Shown here: positions 15,431 through 22,239 of the stretch, piece by piece
How positions within the stretch are numbered: position 1 is the first letter of the stretch
Layout: each line of letters opens with the position of its first letter
NCBI GenBank assembly: GCA_913055655.1
Contig: CAJXKA010000001.1
Span: 62,001-126,000 of the forward strand
Length of the DNA: 64,000 nucleotides
Origin: an uncultured Oceanospirillales bacterium
GTDB lineage: Bacteria > Pseudomonadota > Gammaproteobacteria > Xanthomonadales > SZUA-36
Direction: 5' to 3'
Made by a program: the position numbers and the translations under genes
The notes under the pieces: model-generated
Told to the model about the DNA's origin: nothing
The model's database searches: none
What the model saw: only the letters and a program-made list of their open reading frames with translations

Positions 15431-15874
15431 TTACCACGGCACCTCAATCACCCGCTGAATCTCCTGTGTATCCAGGTCGATCGCAACGACGAAGTCACCA
15501 CGCAAAATGTCTACGCCATCGACGGTCTTTGCGCACGCGACGCTCGCCAGGCAAACATCGTCGACAAGCTTCATCGAATTCCATTGCGGATAGAGCTTCG
15601 CGTCACAATGCCGAAGAAAGTCCGGGTGATCCTTCGAGATGGTTTTGATGAAGTTGATCCAGGCCCGGTCCCGTTGTTCCCCGGTGAGCTTGCACCGCCG
15701 CCCCACCACGTACACGGGCGTTTCTTCATCTGGTCCTTCCACGGGAACAAAAGGAGCCGCAGGATTGATCTCGATTTCCAGCTCAGGCACGTCCGGTACC
15801 GGCGGGTCGGCCGCCACCGGCGCCTGGAATGCGGCAACCAACAACAAGATGCTTACGACCGGTAGTGTTTTCAT
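15431..15874 (-). CDS. secreted protein of unknown function
   Basis: 147 residues from MKTLPVVS. A signal peptide (residues 1-21, ending VAA) is followed by an acidic Pro-rich linker and a domain with four or five Cys (CKLTGEQRDRAWI, RHCDAKLYPQWN, DVCLASVACAKTVDG). The end is beta-rich (GDFVVAIDLDTQEIQRVI). I do not recognise a family. It probably acts in the periplasm with disulfides. Confidence 0.68.
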   Translation of the reverse strand: MKTLPVVSILLLVAAFQAPVAADPPVPDVPELEIEINPAAPFVPVEGPDEETPVYVVGRRCKLTGEQRDRAWINFIKTISKDHPDFLRHCDAKLYPQWNSMKLVDDVCLASVACAKTVDGVDILRGDFVVAIDLDTQEIQRVIEVPW

Positions 15875-15882
15875 GCGGCACG

Positions 15883-16455
15883 TCACCTCTGCAACAGGTC
15901 AAGCGTCGGTTTCAGAGTTTTGTCCGGCGCGTCAAACACCAGCTGGATTGAGTCACCAGTCAAATTCGCCGCCTTCAGGCACGAACGGTACAGGTTGAGC
16001 TGCATGTTGATCTCTGCGAGTTCCAGCAGCGACTGCTCGACCTCCCTGGTTTCGTGATGTTTGAACCAGAAAAGCACATCGAAAAGATGCCAAAGCGATG
16101 GTTTGCCCTCATGAATTGGCTCAGGGAAATCCGAGCCTCGTTGCGCCAGGAGCTTTCGCATGTACTGGCGGGAGAAGCCAAACAGGCCGGCGATATCGGT
16201 AATGCCTACGTAGTCGGGTGTCACTTCGACGAGCCTGGCATTGGGAATGGCTTTCTGCACGTCCTGGATCGCGCTGGTGACGGCCTCGACGGCGGACGCG
16301 GATTCGCGGCAAAAGTTGAGCGCGATGCGGCCCGCCTGGCCAATGCCAACGGTCGCGTCATCACAGCCGGCCTCTGCCAGCGCGTCGACGAACTGCTCGG
16401 GGTTAGTGTCGGGGCGTTCGAAGCGATACTTGAGCGTGAAGTCGAACTCGGTCAT
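15883..16455 (-). CDS. HTH protein, second gene of a putative toxin-antitoxin-like pair
   Basis: 190 residues from the ATG at 16455, which has GGAG upstream at good spacing. The N-terminal 90 residues form an alpha/beta domain (FTLKYRF, CDDATVGIGQAGRIALNFCR) that resembles HicB. The C-terminal half has an XRE-like helix-turn-helix (VGITDIAGLFGFSRQYMRKL) and a helical tail. It lies 2 nt after the zinc-containing HicA-like gene. I recall this pair from other genomes as hypothetical genes. The antitoxin/repressor role is inference. Confidence 0.65.
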   Translation of the reverse strand: MTEFDFTLKYRFERPDTNPEQFVDALAEAGCDDATVGIGQAGRIALNFCRESASAVEAVTSAIQDVQKAIPNARLVEVTPDYVGITDIAGLFGFSRQYMRKLLAQRGSDFPEPIHEGKPSLWHLFDVLFWFKHHETREVEQSLLELAEINMQLNLYRSCLKAANLTGDSIQLVFDAPDKTLKPTLDLLQR

Positions 16456-16457
16456 TT

Positions 16458-16712
16458 TCACTCCTCTCCGTCGGGGTTGAGGATGCACTTGTCTACAACT
16501 CTGCGTAGCTGCCGCGCATGGGAGTGAGGGTTCCTGGGCGTGCTCCAGATGCTGGTGATGCAGAATTCGCCACACCGGCACAGTTTTGAGTTCCTGGGGC
16601 AGAACATTTTTCCCCAAGCGTGTCCGGACGACTTCTCTATACGCCACCCAGCGGCCTCTGCATGCGTAAGCGCCGCCTCGATGTGTTTGTCGGGGTGGGG
16701 CTTTCTTGGCAT
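16458..16712 (-). CDS. HicA-like protein with four-cysteine cluster
   Basis: 84 residues from the ATG at 16712. The N-terminal part resembles HicA (DKHIEAALTHAEAAGWRIEK then SSGHAWGKM, with a His in the position of the catalytic GSH). Four Cys follow closely (CPRNSKLCRCGEFC), and then SIWSTPRNPHSHARQLRRVV, which is Arg/His-rich. The Cys group probably binds zinc. It precedes the helix-turn-helix gene, like hicA before hicB. I infer an RNA-targeting toxin, but no assay is known to me. Confidence 0.65.
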   Translation of the reverse strand: MPRKPHPDKHIEAALTHAEAAGWRIEKSSGHAWGKMFCPRNSKLCRCGEFCITSIWSTPRNPHSHARQLRRVVDKCILNPDGEE

Positions 16713-16771
16713 GCGCGTACCATTGCTCAATCCCTTGCGCAGGGAGATATAGGGTGGGGTTTGATTGTTAG

Positions 16772-16787
16772 GTTGTCAAGTGACAAC
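16772..16787. promoter_or_regulatory. 16-bp palindrome upstream of the zinc HicA-like pair
   Basis: The perfect inverted repeat GTTGTCAAGTGACAAC lies 60 nt upstream of the first start codon. On the minus strand it contains TTGACA, a -35-like box, although the best -10 candidate (TATATC, 16750-16745) is too far away at 23 nt. It is a likely operator for the helix-turn-helix partner. The rest of 16731-16930 holds nothing I can name. Confidence 0.5.
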
Positions 16788-16930
16788 TCGGCATCGCCAT
16801 CCAGCAGCAGGCGGGGCGGTCGCTTTTCTATCAGCACGAAAAGCTAACAAAGCACGATCAGGGCTGCTATCGGAGAACCAAGACAATCCATGTAAGAAAT
16901 GCTGGTGCGGGGGATGTGGATGCGCTGCAT

Positions 16931-17347
16931 TCACTCGACGCCCAGCATCTCAAGTGTGCGCGGGTCCCGCTCCCCATCAAAGAACCGTTCCAGGACGTCC
17001 TCAAACACCGAAGGGCTCGTGGCAACGCATGCGAAGAGCGTCATGGAAGAGCGGAGCTTCATCGCATCAACTGCACCGAAGACATCCTCAGCCGTTCGGT
17101 CATGCAGTTTCAGAAGGGCAGCTGAGGCCTCAACCAGCCTGGCACCCAGCACAGGATCCCGAACATACGCCAGGGCCTCTTCGGTACCGCAAATGCCGAA
17201 AAACTCACTGGTCTCACTGCGCCCAAGCCCCCTGAGCTGTGGAAACACAAACCACATCCAGTGGCTATGCTTTTTGCCAGCACGAATTTCCTCCAGGGCG
17301 TCCTGGTAAGCGTCGTCCTGTGCAGCCGCGAATCTGGCAAGGCTCAT
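16931..17347 (-). CDS. DUF1810 protein
   Basis: 138 residues of the all-helical DUF1810 family. Signature stretches are FAAAQDDAYQDALEEIRAGK, HSHWMWFVFPQLRGLGRSET near residue 28, GARLVEASAAL and DAMKLRSSMTLFA. Length matches the family. The conserved His/Trp cluster suggests ligand binding, but no function is known. It is single-gene, with a start next to the secreted protein gene upstream. Confidence 0.9.
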   Translation of the reverse strand: MSLARFAAAQDDAYQDALEEIRAGKKHSHWMWFVFPQLRGLGRSETSEFFGICGTEEALAYVRDPVLGARLVEASAALLKLHDRTAEDVFGAVDAMKLRSSMTLFACVATSPSVFEDVLERFFDGERDPRTLEMLGVE

Positions 17348-17368
17348 GTTTTCGCTCCCGCGCGGGTC

Positions 17369-17614
17369 TCAGCGCAACTGTTTCTTCCATCGCTTGCAGT
17401 CGCCCTCGCGAAACTGCGCTTTGTACCGCTCCCGCGTCTGCTTCCACGATTCCATCTGCTGGGCGCTTCCACCCCTCTTCCTGAGATTGTCGTAGTACTC
17501 GATCTGCTCCTGAATGTTTCGGCAGGCATCAAGACTGAGGTCGTCGGCGTTAACGCTTACAGGTCCAGTTGCGAATAAAACCAGCGCAAAGGAAATCGCT
17601 ATGTTTCGTGTCAT
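17369..17614 (-). CDS. small secreted protein with two cysteines
   Basis: 81 residues. A signal peptide (residues 1-22, ending VNA) is followed by a helical mature protein of about 58 residues: LDACRNIQEQIEYYDNLRKR, then GGSAQQMESWKQTRERYKAQ and FREGDCKRW. The two Cys at the ends probably bond and hold a helical hairpin. This YYDNLRKRGG...MESWKxxRERYxxxFR pattern recurs in gammaproteobacterial hypothetical proteins I have seen. The function is unknown. Confidence 0.7.
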   Translation of the reverse strand: MTRNIAISFALVLFATGPVSVNADDLSLDACRNIQEQIEYYDNLRKRGGSAQQMESWKQTRERYKAQFREGDCKRWKKQLR

Positions 17615-17625
17615 GAGGTGCCTGC

Positions 17626-18180
17626 CTATGTCGCGAGATTCTCTAATACATACGTATCTGTGGCTTTTGCCAGCTCTTTGAAGAAATGTATGTGCCGGCG
17701 CATTTCATCCTTTGTTACCGCATGCGGGACGGGTTGCCCAGGGACCGGCCGGGCAGAACGGTGGGCGATGTCACCGCGCTTCTTCACCAGTCGATTAAGT
17801 TCAGCACGCGCTTTTTTCGGGTCGCAGTGATTCCATGACCAACCTTGTGTCACGTCAAACCCGAGATACTTCTTGAATATGGGTTTGACCCTATGAGTGC
17901 TGGGCGCGTGGAATAATTTCAGGTCACTCTGGAGTGAGGCCCGAAGAAACTCGGCAAGCCGCCCGTCACCCTTGCTGTCACTGCAAACGTGGTCGATCGA
18001 CTCCGTCAGAAGGTCTTCGAAGTACGCTTCCAGTGCTGCCAGTGCCATAACCAGGCTCGCCCGTTTCAGTACTTCAATTTCAGGCGGTGGCGGGTGCACA
18101 TTCAGGGCATCGAAATGGGTCAGGAGGTCCACCGCATCCTGTATGGCGTGATCAAAAGCCTGTAACGCCTGCGAAGCCAT
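17626..18180 (-). CDS. HEPN-domain protein (RiboL-PSP-HEPN type)
   Basis: 184 residues, all helical. The HEPN catalytic motif is RGDIAHR near residue 138, an Rx4H arrangement. The N-terminal part has VMALAALEAYFEDLLTESID, typical of the RiboL-PSP-HEPN group. HEPN proteins of this class are putative RNases in stress or phage-defence systems. No nucleotidyltransferase partner is adjacent, so it appears alone. Confidence 0.8.
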   Translation of the reverse strand: MASQALQAFDHAIQDAVDLLTHFDALNVHPPPPEIEVLKRASLVMALAALEAYFEDLLTESIDHVCSDSKGDGRLAEFLRASLQSDLKLFHAPSTHRVKPIFKKYLGFDVTQGWSWNHCDPKKARAELNRLVKKRGDIAHRSARPVPGQPVPHAVTKDEMRRHIHFFKELAKATDTYVLENLAT

Positions 18181-18298
18181 CGTTCAGGCGCCCAAAGTAA
18201 TACGTTGAAAATACATCGATAAACGCACCTGCAAATCCCCTTGATGTTTGGCCACTTGCCCTAGCGCAAAACAATTGCACCCCGACGACACGCTAAAT

Positions 18299-18856
18299 CT
18301 AGCGATCTTTCCTAAGCTCAACCAGCCACCGGCCAGCCATCAAGACCCTGCCGACTGTGTAATAGAAAAACAGTAACCCGACAAAGGGCACATAAACAGC
18401 CGTTTGCTGATACATGCAGAACCCGAACCAGACCCAGGAAACGGTCGCCATTACGTAGGCGGCGGGCTTGCCCATGCGAACGCCGCTTAGCCAGATAGTG
18501 AGTAGCGTTGCTAAGAAGTAAGCCACAACGAGAAGGGAGATGTTCTCGAGAACGTTGGCGCTGGTTTCAGGCTCAAAGACTATGTTGCTTCTGAAGACCA
18601 GGATCGTGACCCCTAGTCCAATTAAGCTGACGAATAGATACTGACCAAACAGCCTCTCGGATGGATTGTCCTTCCCGGAATTCGGGGCTGAACCACCCGG
18701 CTCCGTAGTCGCCTTTCGGCGTTCATCAATCAGTTGTTTGAGTTCCCGCGCATTCGCGGGGTAGCGATCAATATCCATCGCTTCGTAGGTTGCTTCAAGC
18801 TCCTGCAGCGAGCAGTTTGCCCAGGACTCACGCAGTTTCTCGCGGTCAGCTTCCAC
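18299..18856 (-). CDS. membrane protein with N-terminal soluble helix bundle
   Basis: 185 residues. The first 70 residues are charged and helical (ELEATYEAMDIDRYPANARE), followed by about four membrane helices (around 75-92, 103-122, 130-148 and 155-172). I recognise no family. It lies between a HEPN gene and a small membrane gene, all on the same strand. The 118-nt gap to the HEPN gene shows no clear feature. Confidence 0.65.
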   Translation of the reverse strand: MEADREKLRESWANCSLQELEATYEAMDIDRYPANARELKQLIDERRKATTEPGGSAPNSGKDNPSERLFGQYLFVSLIGLGVTILVFRSNIVFEPETSANVLENISLLVVAYFLATLLTIWLSGVRMGKPAAYVMATVSWVWFGFCMYQQTAVYVPFVGLLFFYYTVGRVLMAGRWLVELRKDR

Positions 18857-18888
18857 GGCTCACGTGTGTCGATTGCACCCGCACACCA

Positions 18889-19194
18889 TCAAGACTCTTT
18901 CTGAACCAGCGAAACACTCATCGGCCTGAACAGTGAAAAGAGCCACAGGCCGAACACGCATACGGTGCCCAGCATTCCTGTGAACATCAGCGCCATGAAA
19001 ACGCCCATAAACGGGCTGAGGAAAATGGCCTTGATGCCCGTGACGGGTTGCTCATTCCAGGTCAGGACTTCGTAACCCATCGCGCCGAACACGCCGAAAA
19101 ACAGGAACAGGGGGACAAAGCCCACGCTCAGCCCGATGGCGAATAGCTTGTAGACGGTGCCGGTGCTGACTTTCTTGACTTCAATCTCGGTCAT
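18889..19194 (-). CDS. small membrane protein, two or three helices
   Basis: 101 residues. Hydrophobic segments at about residues 17-38, 52-68 and 70-88 leave short polar ends. The first helix contains GFVPLFLFFGVFGAMGYEVL. Its start lies inside the last codons of the next upstream gene (14-nt overlap). I recognise no family; similar small membrane proteins cluster with accessory genes in this window. Confidence 0.65.
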   Translation of the reverse strand: MTEIEVKKVSTGTVYKLFAIGLSVGFVPLFLFFGVFGAMGYEVLTWNEQPVTGIKAIFLSPFMGVFMALMFTGMLGTVCVFGLWLFSLFRPMSVSLVQKES

Positions 19195-19552
19195 TGTTGT
19201 TCTCCGTTGTCTTGATGACGAGTTCGTCGAAACCGTCCTCGGACATGGTCTTCAGATGCTCGAAAGCCGCCGCGGTATACGTCTTGTCGCCATTGCCTTC
19301 GCCGGCGATTCTCGTTTTTCCCCCACCACGCTGGATCACGAAAACAAACGGCATGGCCGGGTTGCCTTCTGCCGTAGCAAAGACCAGCGACCGCCCGTCT
19401 GAGCATGACGACAGTTGCCAGGTCGTGCCGCCAAGCTCAGTGTTCACCGGGCCGGTGTTGCAGGCCATTGGCTCGGCCGCGTTGGCCGTAATGCAGCCCA
19501 GTAGCACGGACATGCCGGCTACGATCCCTTTGAGACTAGACTTCATTTCCAT
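19181..19552 (-). CDS. small secreted protein of unknown function
   Basis: 123 residues. A signal peptide (about residues 1-26, ending ANA) precedes a beta-rich domain with two Cys (MACNTGP and LSSCSDGRSLVFA) that may bond. The middle reads MPFVFVIQRGGGKTRIAGEG. It overlaps genes at both ends (14 nt with the downstream membrane gene, 17 nt with the upstream one), so it belongs to a compact operon. Confidence 0.65.
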   Translation of the reverse strand: MEMKSSLKGIVAGMSVLLGCITANAAEPMACNTGPVNTELGGTTWQLSSCSDGRSLVFATAEGNPAMPFVFVIQRGGGKTRIAGEGNGDKTYTAAAFEHLKTMSEDGFDELVIKTTENNNDRD

Positions 19553-19904
19553 AGGCCACTCTAAAGCACCAGTAGTAGTAACGCTTTAAAAGCCGTTCCT
19601 TTGGGTCTGATTCCAACACCCCAAGAATCAATGCCCGGAAATCAGATTCTGAAACACGAAAGACCCTGGCTACCGTGAAATAGCCGATCAGGCACCCCGC
19701 CATTCCGCCAACGACAAAAAGCAAAATGAGCGTGCCGTAGACCAAAACGGCTTGGGCGGTTTCCATGGGTTCATCCGGGTTGGTGGTATCTATTCCCAAT
19801 GCAGGAGCTAAAAGCTTCAATACATACCAGCCCAGAAAACAGAACAGAGTTGCCCATAAGGGAATGGACAGGCGGCAATACATTTCGATCAGGAACGACT
19901 TCAC
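19536..19904 (-). CDS. small membrane protein
   Basis: 122 residues with two strong membrane helices (about residues 14-32 and 50-76) and a charged cytoplasmic tail (ESDFRALILGVLESDPKERL then LKRYYYW). I recognise no family. It overlaps the secreted protein gene downstream. Confidence 0.6.
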   Translation of the reverse strand: MKSFLIEMYCRLSIPLWATLFCFLGWYVLKLLAPALGIDTTNPDEPMETAQAVLVYGTLILLFVVGGMAGCLIGYFTVARVFRVSESDFRALILGVLESDPKERLLKRYYYWCFRVAYGNEV

Positions 19905-19936
19905 ACCGAGATAAGACTACTAAGTCACGGCGCAGG

Positions 19937-20401
19937 TCAACGGTTGCGTGAAAGCCGCGGAACACGGTCGCACTCAGAAACACCTTGACCCAACCGCCGA
20001 AGCCTGGCCAACGACACCTGGTGCTGCCCATTGCTCGGAAGCGGCTTGCCCTCGAACAGCACCCACACCAACGCCCCCGGCCCGTTGTAGACCTCCTCGA
20101 ACGTCCCGTCCGGAAGAATCCGAATCACGATCGCATGCCGCGGCTCATGCCGAAACGCCACACTCCGCCCCTGCGTCGCCTTGATCTCGACCTCCACCCC
20201 ATCCGCCGTGACGGCATCAAACCCCTTGTTCGACGCCGCCAGCAACTCCAGCCCATAGGCATCGGCCACCAGGCACTCCCCCAGCGACCCCACCAGGTGC
20301 CCATCGGGCGTGAAGTGCCGCCCAGGAAACATGGCCTCAAGCTCGCGGACGGTGGCGTAGAGTTGTTTGACTAGGGTTTGGAGGCGAGTTTGGTTAATCA
20401 A
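19937..20401 (-). CDS. DUF6998-like protein, copy 1
   Basis: 154 residues if it starts at the TTG at 20401, which overlaps the TGA of the upstream membrane gene. The core reads LVKQLYATVRELEAMFPGRH, then GSLGECLVADAYGLELL, VEVEIKATQGRSVAFRHEPR and HAIVIRILPDGTFEEVYNGP. The EIKATQG element looks like the PD-(D/E)xK-type core strand. The protein is nearly identical to the copy at 21.7 kb except at both ends. A nuclease-like role is possible but unproven. Confidence 0.72.
   Translation of the reverse strand: MINQTRLQTLVKQLYATVRELEAMFPGRHFTPDGHLVGSLGECLVADAYGLELLAASNKGFDAVTADGVEVEIKATQGRSVAFRHEPRHAIVIRILPDGTFEEVYNGPGALVWVLFEGKPLPSNGQHQVSLARLRRLGQGVSECDRVPRLSRNR
19988..20383. repeat. 396-bp direct repeat, copy A
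   Basis: This stretch is about 99 % identical to 21733-22128, in the same orientation. I see five substitutions by direct comparison (for example gtgctg/gtactg near the left end and gactagg/gacgagg near the right end). It covers most of the DUF6998-like gene. Recombination between the copies would delete the three membrane genes between them. Confidence 0.9.
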
Positions 20402-20868
20402 TCGAACCGACCGTGTTGAGTAGGCGACTCGGTTGATAGGCCCGTCAAGGCACAGAACGATACCGCCACGCCCACACCGAGAACGGCGCCTATTCCCAAT
20501 GCGCATACTAATTGCCAATACAGCGGCTCAGGAAACATCGGCGTTCCAACCAACGTTACCAACCAAAACAGAGTAAACACGACCGAGCCGAAAACAGCCC
20601 CACCCAGGGAGCATGGCCAGAGTTTTAGTTGGTCTTTGGATTTCAACCAGAAGATATAAGGTGCACCCAGGACAAGAAAAGCCACGTAGCTCACAGGCGT
20701 TGCAAAGGAAAAGATGATGAAGGCTGAAACGAATAGTCCTCCAAAAACCTCACCTGGGTTTGTTTGGGTCGACGCGACAATCAAGTACCCGAGGTAGAAC
20801 AATATGGGCGCAGCCAATGGTGCAATCAAAATCCCTGGCCAAATCGAGCGTTTCAAGCGACTAGCCAT
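20398..20868 (-). CDS. four-helix membrane protein
   Basis: 156 residues from MASRLKRS. Membrane segments lie at about residues 11-33, 43-65, 70-85 and 95-140. I recognise no family. Its TGA overlaps the start of DUF6998 copy 1 (TTGA), so the two probably form one cassette or operon. Confidence 0.6.
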   Translation of the reverse strand: MASRLKRSIWPGILIAPLAAPILFYLGYLIVASTQTNPGEVFGGLFVSAFIIFSFATPVSYVAFLVLGAPYIFWLKSKDQLKLWPCSLGGAVFGSVVFTLFWLVTLVGTPMFPEPLYWQLVCALGIGAVLGVGVAVSFCALTGLSTESPTQHGRFD

Positions 20869-20911
20869 ATGGGGTGTGCACAATCGCGCCGAATTGGGCT
20901 ATCAGAATTGG

Positions 20912-21352
20912 TCAACGTAAGACCGTACTGACGATCGACGCCACCAGGCCGCCAGTCCCTAGCGCGAGGATTGTGTACAACACGATAATCGGTGATTTTT
21001 GTGCGATAGCGTAAGCTACGAAAGCTTCCCTGGGATTGCGGCCGCCCACCAGGGCAAACAGCGGCAAAACCACGAATACCGAGGCACACCCCAGTCCGAA
21101 ACCAATGCCGAGACCTCGCCAGTCGGTGCGCGAGAAGTAACCCGAACTGTAAAACCAAAGCGCCAGCCCGATCCCCGCCCAGAAACAGCCATTGACGGTC
21201 CAAATGGCCGCCCGATTCTGGCGTAGAAGCGTCGAACGATCCTTGCGACTGCACTCTTGTGGAATCCATCGCGACCACGCCGAGCAGATCGCCATACCCA
21301 AAACACCGCCAACGATGCCGCTGAGTATGGGCCCGTATGATGATCCAGCCAT
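20912..21352 (-). CDS. membrane protein with four hydrophobic segments
   Basis: 146 residues from the ATG at 21352, two nucleotides after the TGA of the upstream gene. Segments lie at about residues 8-25, 51-68, 85-105 and 122-143. The longer upstream frame lies inside the neighbouring gene, so I reject it. The C-terminal TILALGTGGLVASIV helix is typical of small membrane orphans. Function unknown. Confidence 0.65.
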   Translation of the reverse strand: MAGSSYGPILSGIVGGVLGMAICSAWSRWIPQECSRKDRSTLLRQNRAAIWTVNGCFWAGIGLALWFYSSGYFSRTDWRGLGIGFGLGCASVFVVLPLFALVGGRNPREAFVAYAIAQKSPIIVLYTILALGTGGLVASIVSTVLR

Positions 21353-21353
21353 A

Positions 21354-21626
21354 TCAGCCTTGAGCTGATTCCGACCTGACAGCCCGTTTAAAACGCCACT
21401 CGGAAATCCACCAAACGGATGCGCCGAATAGGATGCCGGCCAACGGCCAGACAATATAGTGAGTAATTGCTGCCGTGGTCGTAAAGCCATCTGTAAACGG
21501 CTTGTTGAGAAACGCCATTGCAATGAACATAGGTAAACCCCATGCCAGCAAACCATGGACCAGTACGAACTTAGTCCACCCGTTTTTTCGTACTTCACGC
21601 CAGTTTTCGAGATGTTTTTGTTTCAT
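21354..21626 (-). CDS. small membrane protein, two helices
   Basis: 90 residues: a charged N-terminus (KQKHLENWREVRKNGWTKF), two membrane helices (about 19-40 and 52-72) and a basic tail. It is close-coupled to the membrane gene downstream. I recognise no family. Confidence 0.6.
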   Translation of the reverse strand: MKQKHLENWREVRKNGWTKFVLVHGLLAWGLPMFIAMAFLNKPFTDGFTTTAAITHYIVWPLAGILFGASVWWISEWRFKRAVRSESAQG

Positions 21627-21691
21627 GCGCTGTGCTCAACGTCAAAATTTCTTGCCCGGTCCACGTCCTCTTTTCGATTGGTCTCACTTTA

Positions 21692-22165
21692 TCATCGAAT
21701 TCCAGCTACTCGGCCGCATTCAGGAATGTCCTTACCCAACCGCCGAAGCCTGGCCAACGACACCTGGTACTGCCCATTGCTCGGCAGCGGCTTGCCCTCG
21801 AACAGCGCCCACACCAACGCCCCCGGCCCGTTGTAGACCTCCTCGAACGTCCCGTCCGGAAGAATCCGAATCACGATCGCATGCCGCGGCTCATGCCGAA
21901 ACGCCACACTCCGCCCCTGCGTCGCCTTGATCTCGACCTCCACCCCATCCGCCGTGACGGCATCAAACCCCTTGTTCGACGCCGCCAGCAACTCCAGCCC
22001 ATAGGCATCGGCCACCAGGCACTCCCCCAGCGACCCCACCAGGTGCCCATCGGGCGTGAAGTGCCGCCCAGGAAACATGGCCTCAAGCTCGCGGACGGTC
22101 GCGTAGAGTTGTTTGACGAGGGTTTGGAGGTGGGGGTGGTTGATGGTTTGTTTAACGCCCGCCAC
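21692..22165 (-). CDS. DUF6998-like protein, copy 2
   Basis: 157 residues if the GTG at 22165 is used, although that codon lies inside the attC-like site; the next Met is near residue 30 in LEAMFPGRH. The core is identical to copy 1 apart from a few residues (ALVWALFEG versus ALVWVLFEG). The termini differ, so the repeat covers only the central 396 bp. The last residues (CGRVAGIR) are specific to this copy. Confidence 0.7.
   Translation of the reverse strand: MAGVKQTINHPHLQTLVKQLYATVRELEAMFPGRHFTPDGHLVGSLGECLVADAYGLELLAASNKGFDAVTADGVEVEIKATQGRSVAFRHEPRHAIVIRILPDGTFEEVYNGPGALVWALFEGKPLPSNGQYQVSLARLRRLGKDIPECGRVAGIR
21733..22128. repeat. 396-bp direct repeat, copy B
   Basis: Second copy of the DUF6998 core, offset by 1745 nt from copy A. 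It adjoins an attC-like site on its upstream side, while copy A does not. Confidence 0.9.
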
Positions 22166-22230
22166 AACCGGCGGGAAAAAGCATTGCGAAGCGCCACTTT
22201 TGTCCGTCCGAGTTAATGACTTTGTTATGC
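22150..22230 (-). other. attC-like site 4 (after the ATPase cassette)
   Basis: On the minus strand it opens with GCATAAC and closes with GTTAAAC, a perfect GTTRRRY core. The inside has an inverted CCCGCC/GGCGGG stem near the closing end. The stop codon of the ATPase gene lies 10 nt upstream. The middle is less regular than in the other three sites, so the call is weaker. Confidence 0.5.
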
Positions 22231-22239
22231 ATAACTTTG

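Noticed and set aside
16731-16930. attC-like pair (GTTAGCT and ACCTAAC) upstream of the zinc HicA-like gene
   Set aside because: The cores are in the wrong order for an attC site and the interval has no pairing arms; only the 16-bp palindrome is convincing.
21599-21691. GTTGAGC core after DUF6998 copy 2 as an attC end
   Set aside because: The core fits GTTRRRY, but no opening RYYYAAC or complementary arm lies 60-120 nt away.
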